Below, one piece after another: positions 56,719 through 64,000 of a DNA stretch of 64,000 nucleotides (the stretch's first letter is position 1; every line of letters starts with the position of its first letter). A program made the translations under genes and the position numbers. The notes under the pieces were generated by a model. The model did not search any database. It was given only the letters and a program-made list of their open reading frames with translations, and was not told the DNA's origin. The stretch covers positions 1 to 64,000 of the forward strand of contig CAVUFC010000018.1 of assembly GCA_963740605.1 (NCBI GenBank), read 5' to 3'. The stretch comes from DASSUW01 sp963740605. Lineage in GTDB: Bacteria > Actinomycetota > Thermoleophilia > Solirubrobacterales > Solirubrobacteraceae.

Positions 56719-59261
56719 TCGCCGTCGCACTGAAGGGCGTCGCCGCCCGGAAGGTCCGCACGCTTCTCACTTCGCTCGCCGTCGTGACGGGGGTCGCGAT
56801 GGTGAGCGGCACACTCATCCTCACCGACACGATGCGGTCGTCGTTCGACCAGCTGATCGCCGCAAACTACGACGGAACGGATGCCGTCGTACGCGGGCGC
56901 GAGATCGTCAAGGGATCGAGCACCGGCGCAGCCGCGGTCCCCGAGTCATTGCTCGCAAAGGTCCGCGCACTGCCCGAGGTGGCGGCCGCCGGCGGCATCG
57001 TGGCGCCGGAGAACATCAACGCCACGTCCATCATCGGCCGTGACGGCGAGGCGGTCGCCCGGCAGAGCATGGGCATGAGCGTCGACGCCGCCAACCCTCG
57101 CTTCAACTCGCTTCAGCTCACCGCAGGCGACTGGCCCGCGGGCCCGGGCGAGGTCGTCATCGACGCCGGCACCGCCGAGCGTGGCGACTTCGCCGTCGGC
57201 GACACCGTCGGGGTGACGACCCCCGGCCGCAAGGGCACCTACCGCCTCGCGGGAACAGTCTCCGTGGGCGACGTTGGCTCACTCGGACTTTGGGGCATCG
57301 CCGCCTGGGATGTCGAGACCGCACAGCGGCTGCTCGACCGAAAGAGGAGCTTCGACTCGCTGTCGCTCGCGGTCGCCGACGGCGTGTCGACGAGCGAGCT
57401 GGTGGCCGCGGTTCGCCCGCTCGTCCCGGACGGCCTCGAAGTCACGAGCAGCGCGCGCCAGGCGGCGCGTGACGCCGAGGAGATCGACGAAGGGATGGCC
57501 TACGTCCGCTATTTCCTGCTCGGATTCAGCGGCGTCGCGCTGTTCGTCGGCGCCTTCGTGATCCTGAACGCGCTGTCGATCACCGTCGCTCAACGCACGC
57601 GCGAGTTCGCCACCCTGCGCACGCTCGGCGCCTCGCGCCGACAGGTGCTGTGGTCGGTGAGGATCGAAGGCCTGCTCGTCGGCCTGCTGGCTTCGACCAC
57701 CGGGCTCTTCCTCGGTCTCGGCCTCGCGGAGGGGATGCTCGCCCTGTTCGCTGCGCTCGGCCTCAAGCTGCCGGAGGCGAGCACCGTGTTCGCCCTGCGC
57801 ACAGTCATCGCCTCGCTCGTTGTGGGCACCGGCGTCACGCTGCTCGCCACGCTCGTCCCCGCGCGCCGGGCAACGCGCGTGCCGCCGATCGCCGCAGTCC
57901 GTGAGGGATCGTCCCTGCCTGCGTCGCGGCTCGCCGGCCACTCAGTCAAGGCCGGAGTGGCCGCGGTGGGCGCGTCGGTCGGCGCCATCGCGGTCGGCAG
58001 CTTCGCCGGCGGCCTGAGCCTCACGACCGCCGCGCTGTTGCTCGGGCTGGGGCTGCTCGGGCTGTTCGCCGGTATCGCGGTGCTGGCTCCGCGGCTCGTG
58101 AAGCCGCTCGCCCGCCTCGTCGGCTGGCCCGCCCGGATCGTCGGAGGCCTCGCCGGTGAGCTGGCCGGCGCGAACGCGTCCCGTAACCCCGGTCGCACGG
58201 CATCCACGGCGGCCGCGCTCATGATCGGCCTCGCGCTCGTGACCGTCGTCGCGGTCCTCGCATCGGGGCTGCGCGCCTCGACCGAGTCGGCGATCACCGA
58301 CCAGCTTCGCGCCGACTACGTCGTCGACGGCAAGGACGGCCTGCCGTTCTCGGCAGCCGGTGGCGAAGCGCTGGCACGCGTTCGCGGCGTCACGGCCGCA
58401 TCGCACGTGCGCGGCGACCGTGCGCTGGTAAACGGCGAGGAGACCGGCGTCACCGGCATCGATCCGGCCACGATCGGGCGCTTCTACACGTTCGACTGGA
58501 CGGCGGGCGGTGCGGGCGCGGTCGAGCGGCTCGGGGTCGACGGTGCGCTGGTGACGCACGACTACGCCGACGACCAGGAGCTGAGCGTCGGGAGCCGGCT
58601 GGCCATCCAGTCACCGATGGGCGGACAGCGGACCGTCGTCGTGCGCGCGATCTACGACCCGCCGGCTGCCCGGCCGCTGCTGCAGCAGGTCAGCATCGGG
58701 CAGGCGGCGTTCGACGAGACGTTCCCGACGCACAAGAACGCCTTCACGTTCCTGGCCGCCCGGCCTGGTGCCGACGATGAGCTGGCGGCGGCGGCGACTG
58801 GGCTGGGCGACGCGACGCTGCACACCGGTGCCGCGTTCCCGAAGGACGCGACGAAGGACATGGTCGCCTTCCTCGCGATGCTCTACGTGCTCCTGGCCTT
58901 CTCGGTGATCGTGAGCCTGTTCGGCATGGTCAACACGCTCGTGCTCTCGGTCTTCGAGCGCACGCGCGAGCTCGGCCTGCTGAGGGCGATCGGCATGACG
59001 CGCCGCCAGGCGCGCCGGATGATCCGGCATGAGAGCGTCATCACGGCGTTGATCGGGGCCGCGCTCGGGCTAGGGCTCGGGCTGTTCGTCGCAGCCCTCT
59101 TCACGCGGGCCCTCTCCGAGTTCGACATCCCGATGTCGCTGCCCGCGGCGGAGCTTGCGGCGTTCACGGCGGTCGCCGTCCTCGCCGGCATCGCCGCCGC
59201 CGTCCTGCCCGCACGCAGAGCCTCACGGCTCAACGTGCTCGAAGCCCTGCACTACGAATAG
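56715..59261 (+). CDS. FtsX-family ABC transporter permease (MacB-like)
   Basis: 848 residues: N-terminal TM with VRTLLTSLAVVTGVAMVSG, a long extracytoplasmic MacB_PCD domain (residues about 45-250), a first FtsX core (LGFSGVALFVGAFVILNAL, LLATLVPARRATRVPPI), a central TM pair (LLLGLGLLGLFAGIAVLAP), a second periplasmic domain and a second FtsX core (LLAFSVIVSLFGMVNTLVLS, LGLGLGLFVAALFTRAL, LPARRASRLNVLEAL). Mechanotransmission exporter. Partner of the ATPase by ATGA overlap. Substrate unknown. Confidence 0.92.
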   Translation: MIAVALKGVAARKVRTLLTSLAVVTGVAMVSGTLILTDTMRSSFDQLIAANYDGTDAVVRGREIVKGSSTGAAAVPESLLAKVRALPEVAAAGGIVAPENINATSIIGRDGEAVARQSMGMSVDAANPRFNSLQLTAGDWPAGPGEVVIDAGTAERGDFAVGDTVGVTTPGRKGTYRLAGTVSVGDVGSLGLWGIAAWDVETAQRLLDRKRSFDSLSLAVADGVSTSELVAAVRPLVPDGLEVTSSARQAARDAEEIDEGMAYVRYFLLGFSGVALFVGAFVILNALSITVAQRTREFATLRTLGASRRQVLWSVRIEGLLVGLLASTTGLFLGLGLAEGMLALFAALGLKLPEASTVFALRTVIASLVVGTGVTLLATLVPARRATRVPPIAAVREGSSLPASRLAGHSVKAGVAAVGASVGAIAVGSFAGGLSLTTAALLLGLGLLGLFAGIAVLAPRLVKPLARLVGWPARIVGGLAGELAGANASRNPGRTASTAAALMIGLALVTVVAVLASGLRASTESAITDQLRADYVVDGKDGLPFSAAGGEALARVRGVTAASHVRGDRALVNGEETGVTGIDPATIGRFYTFDWTAGGAGAVERLGVDGALVTHDYADDQELSVGSRLAIQSPMGGQRTVVVRAIYDPPAARPLLQQVSIGQAAFDETFPTHKNAFTFLAARPGADDELAAAATGLGDATLHTGAAFPKDATKDMVAFLAMLYVLLAFSVIVSLFGMVNTLVLSVFERTRELGLLRAIGMTRRQARRMIRHESVITALIGAALGLGLGLFVAALFTRALSEFDIPMSLPAAELAAFTAVAVLAGIAAAVLPARRASRLNVLEALHYE

Positions 59262-59468
59262 CCGAGATGGCCATCAACGCGATCATCCAGGACGCCTAGG
59301 GCTGCGCAGGGCGAAGACGCGCGGACGCGGTCCGGATATTACGAGCGATCGCCGGTCTCGTACGCCCAATGACATTCCGGTGGCCGCGAACGCCCGTCGG
59401 TCGCACCATGGTCTGGAGAAACCTGGCGAGCCGGCGGGCCCGCGCCATCTGAACACGAGGAGGACTTC

Positions 59469-59750
59469 GTGCTGACACTGACCAACAACGCGATCGAGGC
59501 CGTCAAACGGCTCGCGCCCGGCGATGAGGGCGGCCTGCGCCTCTCGATGTCGGCCGAACCCGCCGAAGGCGCCGAACGGTCGGTCCAGCTGGCGATCGCG
59601 GAGGCGCCCGCCGACGACGACCGGATCGTGTCGGCGGAGGGCGCGAACCTGTTCATCGAGCCCGAGGCCGCGGAGGCGTTGGACGAGATGGTGCTCGACG
59701 CCGCATCCGCGGACGGGCGCGTTCGTTTCGGCGTCAAGCGCAAGACCTGA
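59469..59750 (+). CDS. HesB/IscA-like protein lacking cysteines
   Basis: 93 residues, GTG start with GAGGAGG upstream. HesB/A-type fold (LTNNAIEAVKRLAPGDEGGL, LSMSAEPAEGAERSVQLA, ANLFIEPEAAEALDEMVLD, GRVRFGVKRKT). The three conserved Cys of A-type carriers are all absent, so it cannot hold a cluster in the usual way. Such Cys-less forms are common in actinobacteria; function unknown. The gap 59262-59468 to its left shows no supported gene. Confidence 0.78.
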   Translation: MLTLTNNAIEAVKRLAPGDEGGLRLSMSAEPAEGAERSVQLAIAEAPADDDRIVSAEGANLFIEPEAAEALDEMVLDAASADGRVRFGVKRKT

Positions 59751-59803
59751 GAGAGAGGAGGGGTCGCCGCGCGCGGGCCGGTGGTTGGCCTCGGCGCGCG
59801 AGC

Positions 59804-60457
59804 TCACGACGCCGTGCCTTCGTCGAGCAGCCGCGAGAGGTCGTGCGCGATGTCGCGCGGGTCGATCGGCGCTCCGGCCGAGTACTTCGCCCGGCGGTGC
59901 CCGCGCTCATCCACGAGCCAGACGCTCGCGGTGTGCACGCTCTCGGCCGCGGCGGTGACCTGGGGAGCGACGAAGTAGCCGTCCCACGTCGGCCGCAGCT
60001 GCCGCCGCGAGCCGAGCAGGTAGTGGAAGCTCGGTGGGAGCTTCTCGCGCCGTTCCCAGCGACGGGCCGCCGCGGCCGTGTCGCCGGCCGGATCGACGCT
60101 GACGCCGAGGACCGCCACGTCGTCGGCCCGGTCGCCGAGCTGCGACAGCGCCTCGCTCAGCTCCCGGCCGAGCAGCGGGCACACGTCGCGGCAGTGCGTG
60201 TAGAGGAATGTCACCGCGTACGGCCGTCCGGCGAGCGCGCGCGTGTCGACGACGCGGCCGCGCGCGTCGCGAAGGTGGATGCGCGGCGTTGGGGCGCGGA
60301 CGAGCGCAGCCGGCAGCCGTCCGCCGCGCAGGCCCTCCGCGTGGCCGGCCGTCGCCGAGTCGTGCAGCCCGAACACGACGCCCAGCGCCGCGGCGCCTGC
60401 CAGCAGCGCGACGGCGAGCAGCATTGGCAGGCGGCCGGCCCGCGGCGCGGGCGTCAT
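59804..60457 (-). CDS. SCO1/SenC-type copper chaperone (thioredoxin fold)
   Basis: 217 residues from ATG 60457. N-terminal membrane anchor MLLAVALLAGAAALGVVFGL, then a thioredoxin-like domain with C-x3-C (YTHCRDVCPLLG, Cys89 and Cys93) and distal His175 (ESVHTASVWLVD), the copper ligands of Sco proteins. It inserts or reduces the CuA site of cytochrome oxidase at the outer face of the membrane. No oxidase genes lie beside it. Confidence 0.88.
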   Translation of the reverse strand: MTPAPRAGRLPMLLAVALLAGAAALGVVFGLHDSATAGHAEGLRGGRLPAALVRAPTPRIHLRDARGRVVDTRALAGRPYAVTFLYTHCRDVCPLLGRELSEALSQLGDRADDVAVLGVSVDPAGDTAAAARRWERREKLPPSFHYLLGSRRQLRPTWDGYFVAPQVTAAAESVHTASVWLVDERGHRRAKYSAGAPIDPRDIAHDLSRLLDEGTAS

Positions 60458-60576
60458 CGAGACGTGGCCGGCGTCATCGAGGCGCGAGTGCCCGGAACGA
60501 CGCGCGCGATGTACGCGCTCGTCATTCGACTGACGATTGGACGCGGGACCTCGCGCGGTGCGGGCATGCCAGTGAT

Positions 60577-60813
60577 GTGAGCGCCACCTCGGGATACAAG
60601 CCGGACGCGGCGCGGTCACACACCGTCGCGCGCCAGCGGAAGCTGCGCAACACGCTGCTGAGCTACGGCGTATTGACCCGCGGCAGCCTCCGCGAGTTGA
60701 CCGGCGCGAACCACTGGGATGTCGTGTTCGACCTCGTGCTCCTGCGCGCGATCGCCGCGGGCCGCGTGCGCCGGCTCGGCCACGGTCACTACGAGGCCGG
60801 GCCGACGCGCTGA
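60577..60813 (+). CDS. Small basic winged-helix-like protein
   Basis: 78 residues from GTG 60577, poor SD. Arg/Lys-rich with a helix-turn-helix-like middle (RNTLLSYGVLTRGSLRELTG, then VLLRAIAAGRVRRLGHGHYE). Looks like a small DNA-binding protein. No recognised family. Convergent with the DUF3237 gene. Confidence 0.55.
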   Translation: MSATSGYKPDAARSHTVARQRKLRNTLLSYGVLTRGSLRELTGANHWDVVFDLVLLRAIAAGRVRRLGHGHYEAGPTR

Positions 60814-60826
60814 GCGACACGCGGGC

Positions 60827-61252
60827 TCACGCCGGTGCGAGCTGAGGCGCGGTTGCGCGCCCGGTGACGGCGATCGTGCCCGCGGCCATGTCGACGGTGC
60901 CCGTCACTGCGACGACGGCCGTGTTGTAGGCGGTGTACTCGGGGACCGCGGTGTTGAACAGCGCGAACGCACGGAGCGTGTGCAGGTGCGGCGCATCGGC
61001 GTCGGGGATCGCGTACCCGCGCACGTCGGCAGAGATCGCGCCGCGCTCGGTTTCGATCGTCTCGCGGATGTCGAGCACGACGCTGCCGTCGGCGCGGACG
61101 GCGACCTGGTCGACGCCGCGCACCCGCGCACCGGCAAGCTCGCCTTCGGTCATCGCCCCGTCGAAGTAGTTGTCGATGCGGACGACACCGTCGATGGGGC
61201 CGACCTCCACAGAGTCGGTGAAGTGGGCCTGGAAGCGGTAGTCGAGGTTCAT
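60827..61252 (-). CDS. DUF3237 family protein
   Basis: 141 residues, beta-barrel-like: YRFQAHFTDSVEVGPIDG, VVRIDNYFDGAMTEGELAGA, SVVLDIRETIETERGAISAD, LHTLRAFALFNTAVPEYTAY. The pattern G-P-x-DG...G-x-V-x-G-D...D-x-RET-x-ET is the DUF3237 signature. Function undefined; often beside cupins and TetR regulators, as here. It lies downstream of the cupin (61286) on the same strand, 33 nt apart. Confidence 0.82.
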   Translation of the reverse strand: MNLDYRFQAHFTDSVEVGPIDGVVRIDNYFDGAMTEGELAGARVRGVDQVAVRADGSVVLDIRETIETERGAISADVRGYAIPDADAPHLHTLRAFALFNTAVPEYTAYNTAVVAVTGTVDMAAGTIAVTGRATAPQLAPA

Positions 61253-61285
61253 GGGGGCTCCTGGGGGGTTGGGGGGAGAGAGCGA

Positions 61286-61720
61286 TCAGGCGGCGGTGAG
61301 CGCCTCGGCCGGCGGCGGCGTCCCAAGGACGCGCGTGCCATAGGGCACCCAGGTGTCGTCGAACACGCTCACGATCGTGTTCGCGCCGAACACGCCGAGC
61401 ACTCGGGCCGGCTCGTCGGCGATGCCGACGACGTCGTGCGGGAGCTCGGCGGGGACGACCGCGACGCCGCCCGCGGCCACGCGCCGGCGCTCGCCACCGG
61501 CCACGACCTCGACCTCTCCGGCGAGGACGACGAGCAGCTCCTCGGCGCTGTCGGTGTGGCGACCGAGGTGCATCCCGCGGTCGAGTTCGAAGTAGACCGC
61601 CGCAGTGCCGCGCGCGCCCGTTCCGCGGTGGACGGGCCAGGTGGCGCGGACGACGTTCGCCTCGTCCTCGCGATGGTGTGCGGGCAGCAGGTCAATCTGG
61701 CCCGTGTCGACAGCGTGCAT
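61286..61720 (-). CDS. Cupin-domain protein
   Basis: 144 residues from ATG 61720 (AGGAGA upstream). Cupin motif 1 G(X)5HXH-like RGMHLGRHTDSAEELLVVLA and motif 2 VAVVPAELPHDVVGI, with metal ligands visible. Conserved barrel only, so a sensor, isomerase or dioxygenase role is possible. Operon with the DUF3237 gene; divergent from the TetR gene at 61838. Confidence 0.85.
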   Translation of the reverse strand: MHAVDTGQIDLLPAHHREDEANVVRATWPVHRGTGARGTAAVYFELDRGMHLGRHTDSAEELLVVLAGEVEVVAGGERRRVAAGGVAVVPAELPHDVVGIADEPARVLGVFGANTIVSVFDDTWVPYGTRVLGTPPPAEALTAA

Positions 61721-61782
61721 CGTGTCTCCTATTTGATTGGACGGCATGCACTACGAATATGCACCGCTCGTCCTGCGGTGTC

Positions 61783-61811
61783 AATTCGAAAGACGACACG
61801 TACATCGAATT
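61783..61811. promoter_or_regulatory. Inverted repeat in the cupin/TetR divergon
   Basis: AATTCGA (61783-61789) and TCGAATT (61805-61811), 15 nt apart, in the 117-nt divergent gap. Candidate operator for the TetR at 61838. Confidence 0.45.
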
Positions 61812-61837
61812 TGTCATTCGGCATACATTCAGTTAGC

Positions 61838-62524
61838 ATGGCGTCAACCGAAATGGCAGAACGGCGCAGATACGAGCAACGCGAGCGTGCGCGCAAGCAT
61901 GACGAGACGCGGCAGCGGATCGTCGATGCACTGATCGGCTTGCACGAGACCGTCGGCGCGGCGCAGACCACCGTTACCGAGGTCGCGCGCCGCGCCGGCG
62001 TCGGCCGCATGACGGTCTACAACCACTTCCCGACCGAGGCCGAGATGGTCACCGCGTGCACGTCGCACTGGATCACGTTGCACCCGCCGCCCGATCCCGA
62101 GACGTGGGCGCAGTTGCGCGATCCGGGCGCGCGGCTGGCCACGGCGCTCGGCGAGCTGTACGCCTACTACGACGAGACGCAGGCGATGTGGACCACCGCG
62201 TACCGCGACGCGCCGCTCGTGGCCGCGCTCGGCGAGATCATGGATGCGACCTGGTTCGCCCTGCTCGACCGGGCCGTCGAGGTGCTCGCCGCGGGCCGCG
62301 GTCTGCGCGGCCGCGCGCGGCGACGCGCACGCGGAGCTCTGCGCCTCGCCGTCGACTTTCCGACCTGGCGCACGCTCACCGCCGCCGGGCTGGGCGTGGC
62401 CGAAGCCGCCGAGGTAGCGGCGGCGTTCGTCGTCGCGAGCGTGCCGGGGCGTGATCAGCCGTCGCGCGCAGCGGTGCCCGCCGCGGGCCTGAACGCGACG
62501 AGCGGCAGCTTATCGACCACCTGA
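61838..62524 (+). CDS. TetR-family regulator
   Basis: 228 residues from ATG 61838. HTH: RIVDALIGLHETVGAAQTTV, TEVARRAGVGRMTVYNHF, then PTEAEMVTACTSHW. It is unlike the two regulon TetRs at 9590 and 26353. The 3' end overlaps the convergent nitroreductase-like gene by 70 nt, so its annotated tail (Ala/Ser-rich) may be longer than the true end or simply overlap. Probably represses the cupin/DUF3237 operon. Confidence 0.82.
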   Translation: MASTEMAERRRYEQRERARKHDETRQRIVDALIGLHETVGAAQTTVTEVARRAGVGRMTVYNHFPTEAEMVTACTSHWITLHPPPDPETWAQLRDPGARLATALGELYAYYDETQAMWTTAYRDAPLVAALGEIMDATWFALLDRAVEVLAAGRGLRGRARRRARGALRLAVDFPTWRTLTAAGLGVAEAAEVAAAFVVASVPGRDQPSRAAVPAAGLNATSGSLSTT

Positions 62525-62958
62525 TCGCGCGCACGGTCGGATCCGTCGTAGCGGACGCCGGTCAGCCGGCTGAGCACCGCCCGCACGATCGGCGCGAGCA
62601 GCCGGTTACGGCGCTCGTAATCCGCCAGCACGGCGACCGCCTCGTCGTGGGCGAGGACGCGGGCGTGCGCCGGGTAGCGCACACGCGCGATGCGGACCTC
62701 CTCGGCCGCGGCCGCGAGCACGTTGCGGTACCACTGCGCGTCCGGGCCGAAGCCGGAGACGACGACTGCCTCGCGCGTAGCGGACGTCCAGCGCACGACC
62801 TCGAGCACGGTCACGTACCGGCGGCCGGTCCTGCGGCCGCGGTGCGTGAGAGCCAGGAACCGGTGGCCGAGCAGCCAGCCCCATCCGTGCTCGTACAGGG
62901 CGGTGGGCGCCTTGAGCGCGCGCCAGACCGGCGACCCGGGTCGCGGGCGCGCGCTCAT
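62455..62958 (-). CDS. Deazaflavin (F420)-dependent nitroreductase family protein
   Basis: 167 residues. GWGWLLGHRFLALTHRGRRT, GRRYVTVLEVVRWTSATREA, VVVSGFGPDAQWYRNVLAAA fits the DDN/Rv3547 split-barrel fold, with the L-T-x-x-GR-x-TG motif that binds F420. Four-gene operon with overlaps ATGA (2955-like junctions) to the DUF5985 gene. F420 use is consistent with an actinobacterial host and the LLM gene at the left edge. Confidence 0.88.
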   Translation of the reverse strand: MSARPRPGSPVWRALKAPTALYEHGWGWLLGHRFLALTHRGRRTGRRYVTVLEVVRWTSATREAVVVSGFGPDAQWYRNVLAAAAEEVRIARVRYPAHARVLAHDEAVAVLADYERRNRLLAPIVRAVLSRLTGVRYDGSDRARDQVVDKLPLVAFRPAAGTAARDG

Positions 62959-63233
62959 TGGCGGACACGCGGCGGTCGCTGCCGGACCAGGTTCTTGTCG
63001 GCGATCGCCACGAGGATCAGTGCAAATGCGAGCGCGCGGGCGAGGTACACCACCGTGGCGGCCTCGCTGTCGTTGTCCAGCAGCGCGAGGGCGACCCGGT
63101 TGACGGCGAGCAGCGCGAACGCGAGGGCGAACAGCAGGAACAGCCGATCGTCGCTCGCGCGCCAGAAGCGCACGAAGAACAGCGCGATTGCGGCCGCGGC
63201 GAGGCAGCTGGCCCCGTCGACGAAGTCGATCAT
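62955..63233 (-). CDS. Small three-helix membrane protein (DUF5985-like), copy B
   Basis: 92 residues. Hydrophobic segments ASCLAAAAIALFFVRFW, RLFLLFALAFALLAVNRVAL, ARALAFALILVAIADKNL. Starts with acidic MIDFVDG. Sequence relation to the next gene is modest but layout is the same. Coupled to neighbours on both sides by 4-nt overlaps. Function unknown. Confidence 0.75.
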   Translation of the reverse strand: MIDFVDGASCLAAAAIALFFVRFWRASDDRLFLLFALAFALLAVNRVALALLDNDSEAATVVYLARALAFALILVAIADKNLVRQRPPRVRQ

Positions 63234-63514
63234 CTGGGCTCTTCCTCTGCGGGCGCACGCCAGATGAGGTCGGCGAGCAGCGCGGCCAGCCCGGCCAGGA
63301 ACGTCGCGCTGCGCGCCCAGCGCAGGTCGGTACTGGAGCCGAGCACGCTCAGGTCGACGAACAACAGCACGTTGCTGATCCCCAGCCAGGCGAAGCACAC
63401 CCCGCTCCACAGCAGCAGGTTTCGCCGGTCCCGTGACCACGCCCGCAGCAGCAGCACGGCGCAGGCGACGCTGAGGACCGCGCACAGCAGGTAGGCGATC
63501 GTCGCCACGGTCAT
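63230..63514 (-). CDS. Small three-helix membrane protein (DUF5985-like), copy A
   Basis: 94 residues. Segments ATIAYLLCAVLSVACAVLLL, NLLLWSGVCFAWLGISNVLL and ATFLAGLAALLADLIW, connected by basic loops. Tandem duplicate-like arrangement with the gene at 62955. ATGA overlaps with both neighbours. Function unknown. Confidence 0.75.
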   Translation of the reverse strand: MTVATIAYLLCAVLSVACAVLLLRAWSRDRRNLLLWSGVCFAWLGISNVLLFVDLSVLGSSTDLRWARSATFLAGLAALLADLIWRAPAEEEPR

Positions 63515-63906
63515 CGCTCCTGGTCGCGTCGTACACGGAAGGCGTCCGAGAACGCCTGCAGATCGTCGGCTGCGCGCGTGAACACGAAGCGCAGGACGTC
63601 GCGCGTGTTCAAGCGGTACGCCTCGTCGAGGGCGTCGACGGCCTCGCGGCGCCGCGCGTCGGCGGGCGCATAGCGCCAGCCCTCGCCGTCCGGCTCGACG
63701 AAGCCGCCGGCACGCATCGCCGCGAGCTGCAACTGCGCCCACGACGGAGGACATTCGACACGCTCGCACAGCTCGTCGACGCTCCACAGCCGCTCGGGCT
63801 CGCTGCGCAGCGTGAGCAGCAGCTCGACCTCGCCGACCGAGTTGATGTGGTCGCGGATCAGGGCACGAACCGCCACCGGCAGCCGGGCGCTCACGGCCGG
63901 GGACAT
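63511..63906 (-). CDS. Winged-helix-like protein, first gene of operon
   Basis: 131 residues. INSVGEVELLLTLRSEPERL, WSVDELCERVECPPSWAQLQ, LAAMRAGGFVEPDGEGWRY resembles a winged-helix DNA-binding domain; a helical tail (LNTRDVLRFVFTRAADDLQA) follows. It leads the four-gene operon ending with the nitroreductase-like gene. Possibly autoregulatory. The 94 nt to the window end hold a GC-rich tract (CGCGCGCG runs) but no gene. Confidence 0.7.
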   Translation of the reverse strand: MSPAVSARLPVAVRALIRDHINSVGEVELLLTLRSEPERLWSVDELCERVECPPSWAQLQLAAMRAGGFVEPDGEGWRYAPADARRREAVDALDEAYRLNTRDVLRFVFTRAADDLQAFSDAFRVRRDQER

Positions 63907-64000
63907 GCGTCGTCGCGCCTCACGTCGACGAGGACGTTTCCCGCGCGCGCCTCGCGCGCGCGCGAATGTCAGTCGAATGACGGAGTCAGGGCTCGACGAG

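Noticed and set aside
1..64000. CRISPR arrays, complete insertion sequences, intact tRNA or rRNA genes
   Set aside because: None seen: no regularly spaced repeats, transposase motifs or complete cloverleaf.

Overview
The window is GC-rich, densely packed DNA with many 1-4 nt start/stop overlaps, GTG starts and several apparently leaderless genes. Family content points to an actinobacterium, most likely the Thermoleophilia/Solirubrobacterales lineage: a 7Fe ferredoxin with FprA, F420/deazaflavin-type enzymes, HNH-repeat protein, and many short-chain dehydrogenases and acyl-CoA enzymes. That placement is inference; no rRNA or intact marker gene is present.

From 1 to about 38.6 kb lies one large catabolic regulon. 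It holds ferredoxin, FprA and a second ferredoxin reductase; two KstD/fumarate-reductase-like flavoproteins (one frameshifted); four CoA ligases (one just past the last operator); three acyl-CoA dehydrogenases; an enoyl-CoA hydratase; an isobutyryl-CoA-mutase-like large subunit; five SDRs; a Zn alcohol dehydrogenase; an MDR reductase; two NTF2/SnoaL-like proteins; two DUF35 + thiolase-like pairs of the Ltp2/ChsH2 type; and an APH-type kinase of the kind used on 4-hydroxyacyl-CoA. The same block carries polyhydroxyalkanoate (PHA) genes: class III PhaC, a minimal PhaE-like partner, two phasin-like proteins and a regulator. Twenty copies of one 13-bp inverted repeat, TGAANTNANTTCA, sit immediately upstream of, or overlap, nearly every transcription unit in this block. 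Two paralogous TetR regulators with near-identical recognition helices lie inside it, each with a copy at its own start. I read this as one TetR-controlled regulon linking breakdown of an alicyclic, branched or steroid/terpenoid-like acid to carbon storage as PHA. I saw no copies to the right of 38 kb.

From 40.1 to 47 kb is a junction zone with gene remnants: pieces of an aldo/keto reductase, an acyl-CoA dehydrogenase and a CoA ligase. Between them are an intact hydrolase, a MarR regulator and a DUF4143-type ATPase. Then come a serine protease, a multi-pass membrane protein, and a 3' fragment of tRNA-His flanked by 24-25 bp direct repeats, which looks like an old integration site.

From 47 to 64 kb is ordinary chromosomal content: two flavin monooxygenases, a TPR-LuxR regulator, an alpha/beta hydrolase, a STAS anti-sigma antagonist, a NarL-type two-component system followed by a MacB-like ABC exporter, a cysteine-less HesB-like protein, a SCO1-like copper chaperone, a TetR/cupin/DUF3237 divergon, and a tightly coupled four-gene operon (winged helix, two DUF5985-like membrane proteins, deazaflavin-dependent nitroreductase).

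Several frameshifts occur in otherwise well-conserved genes. They may be real decay or assembly indels; raw reads would decide. No CRISPR array, intact tRNA or complete mobile element was found.
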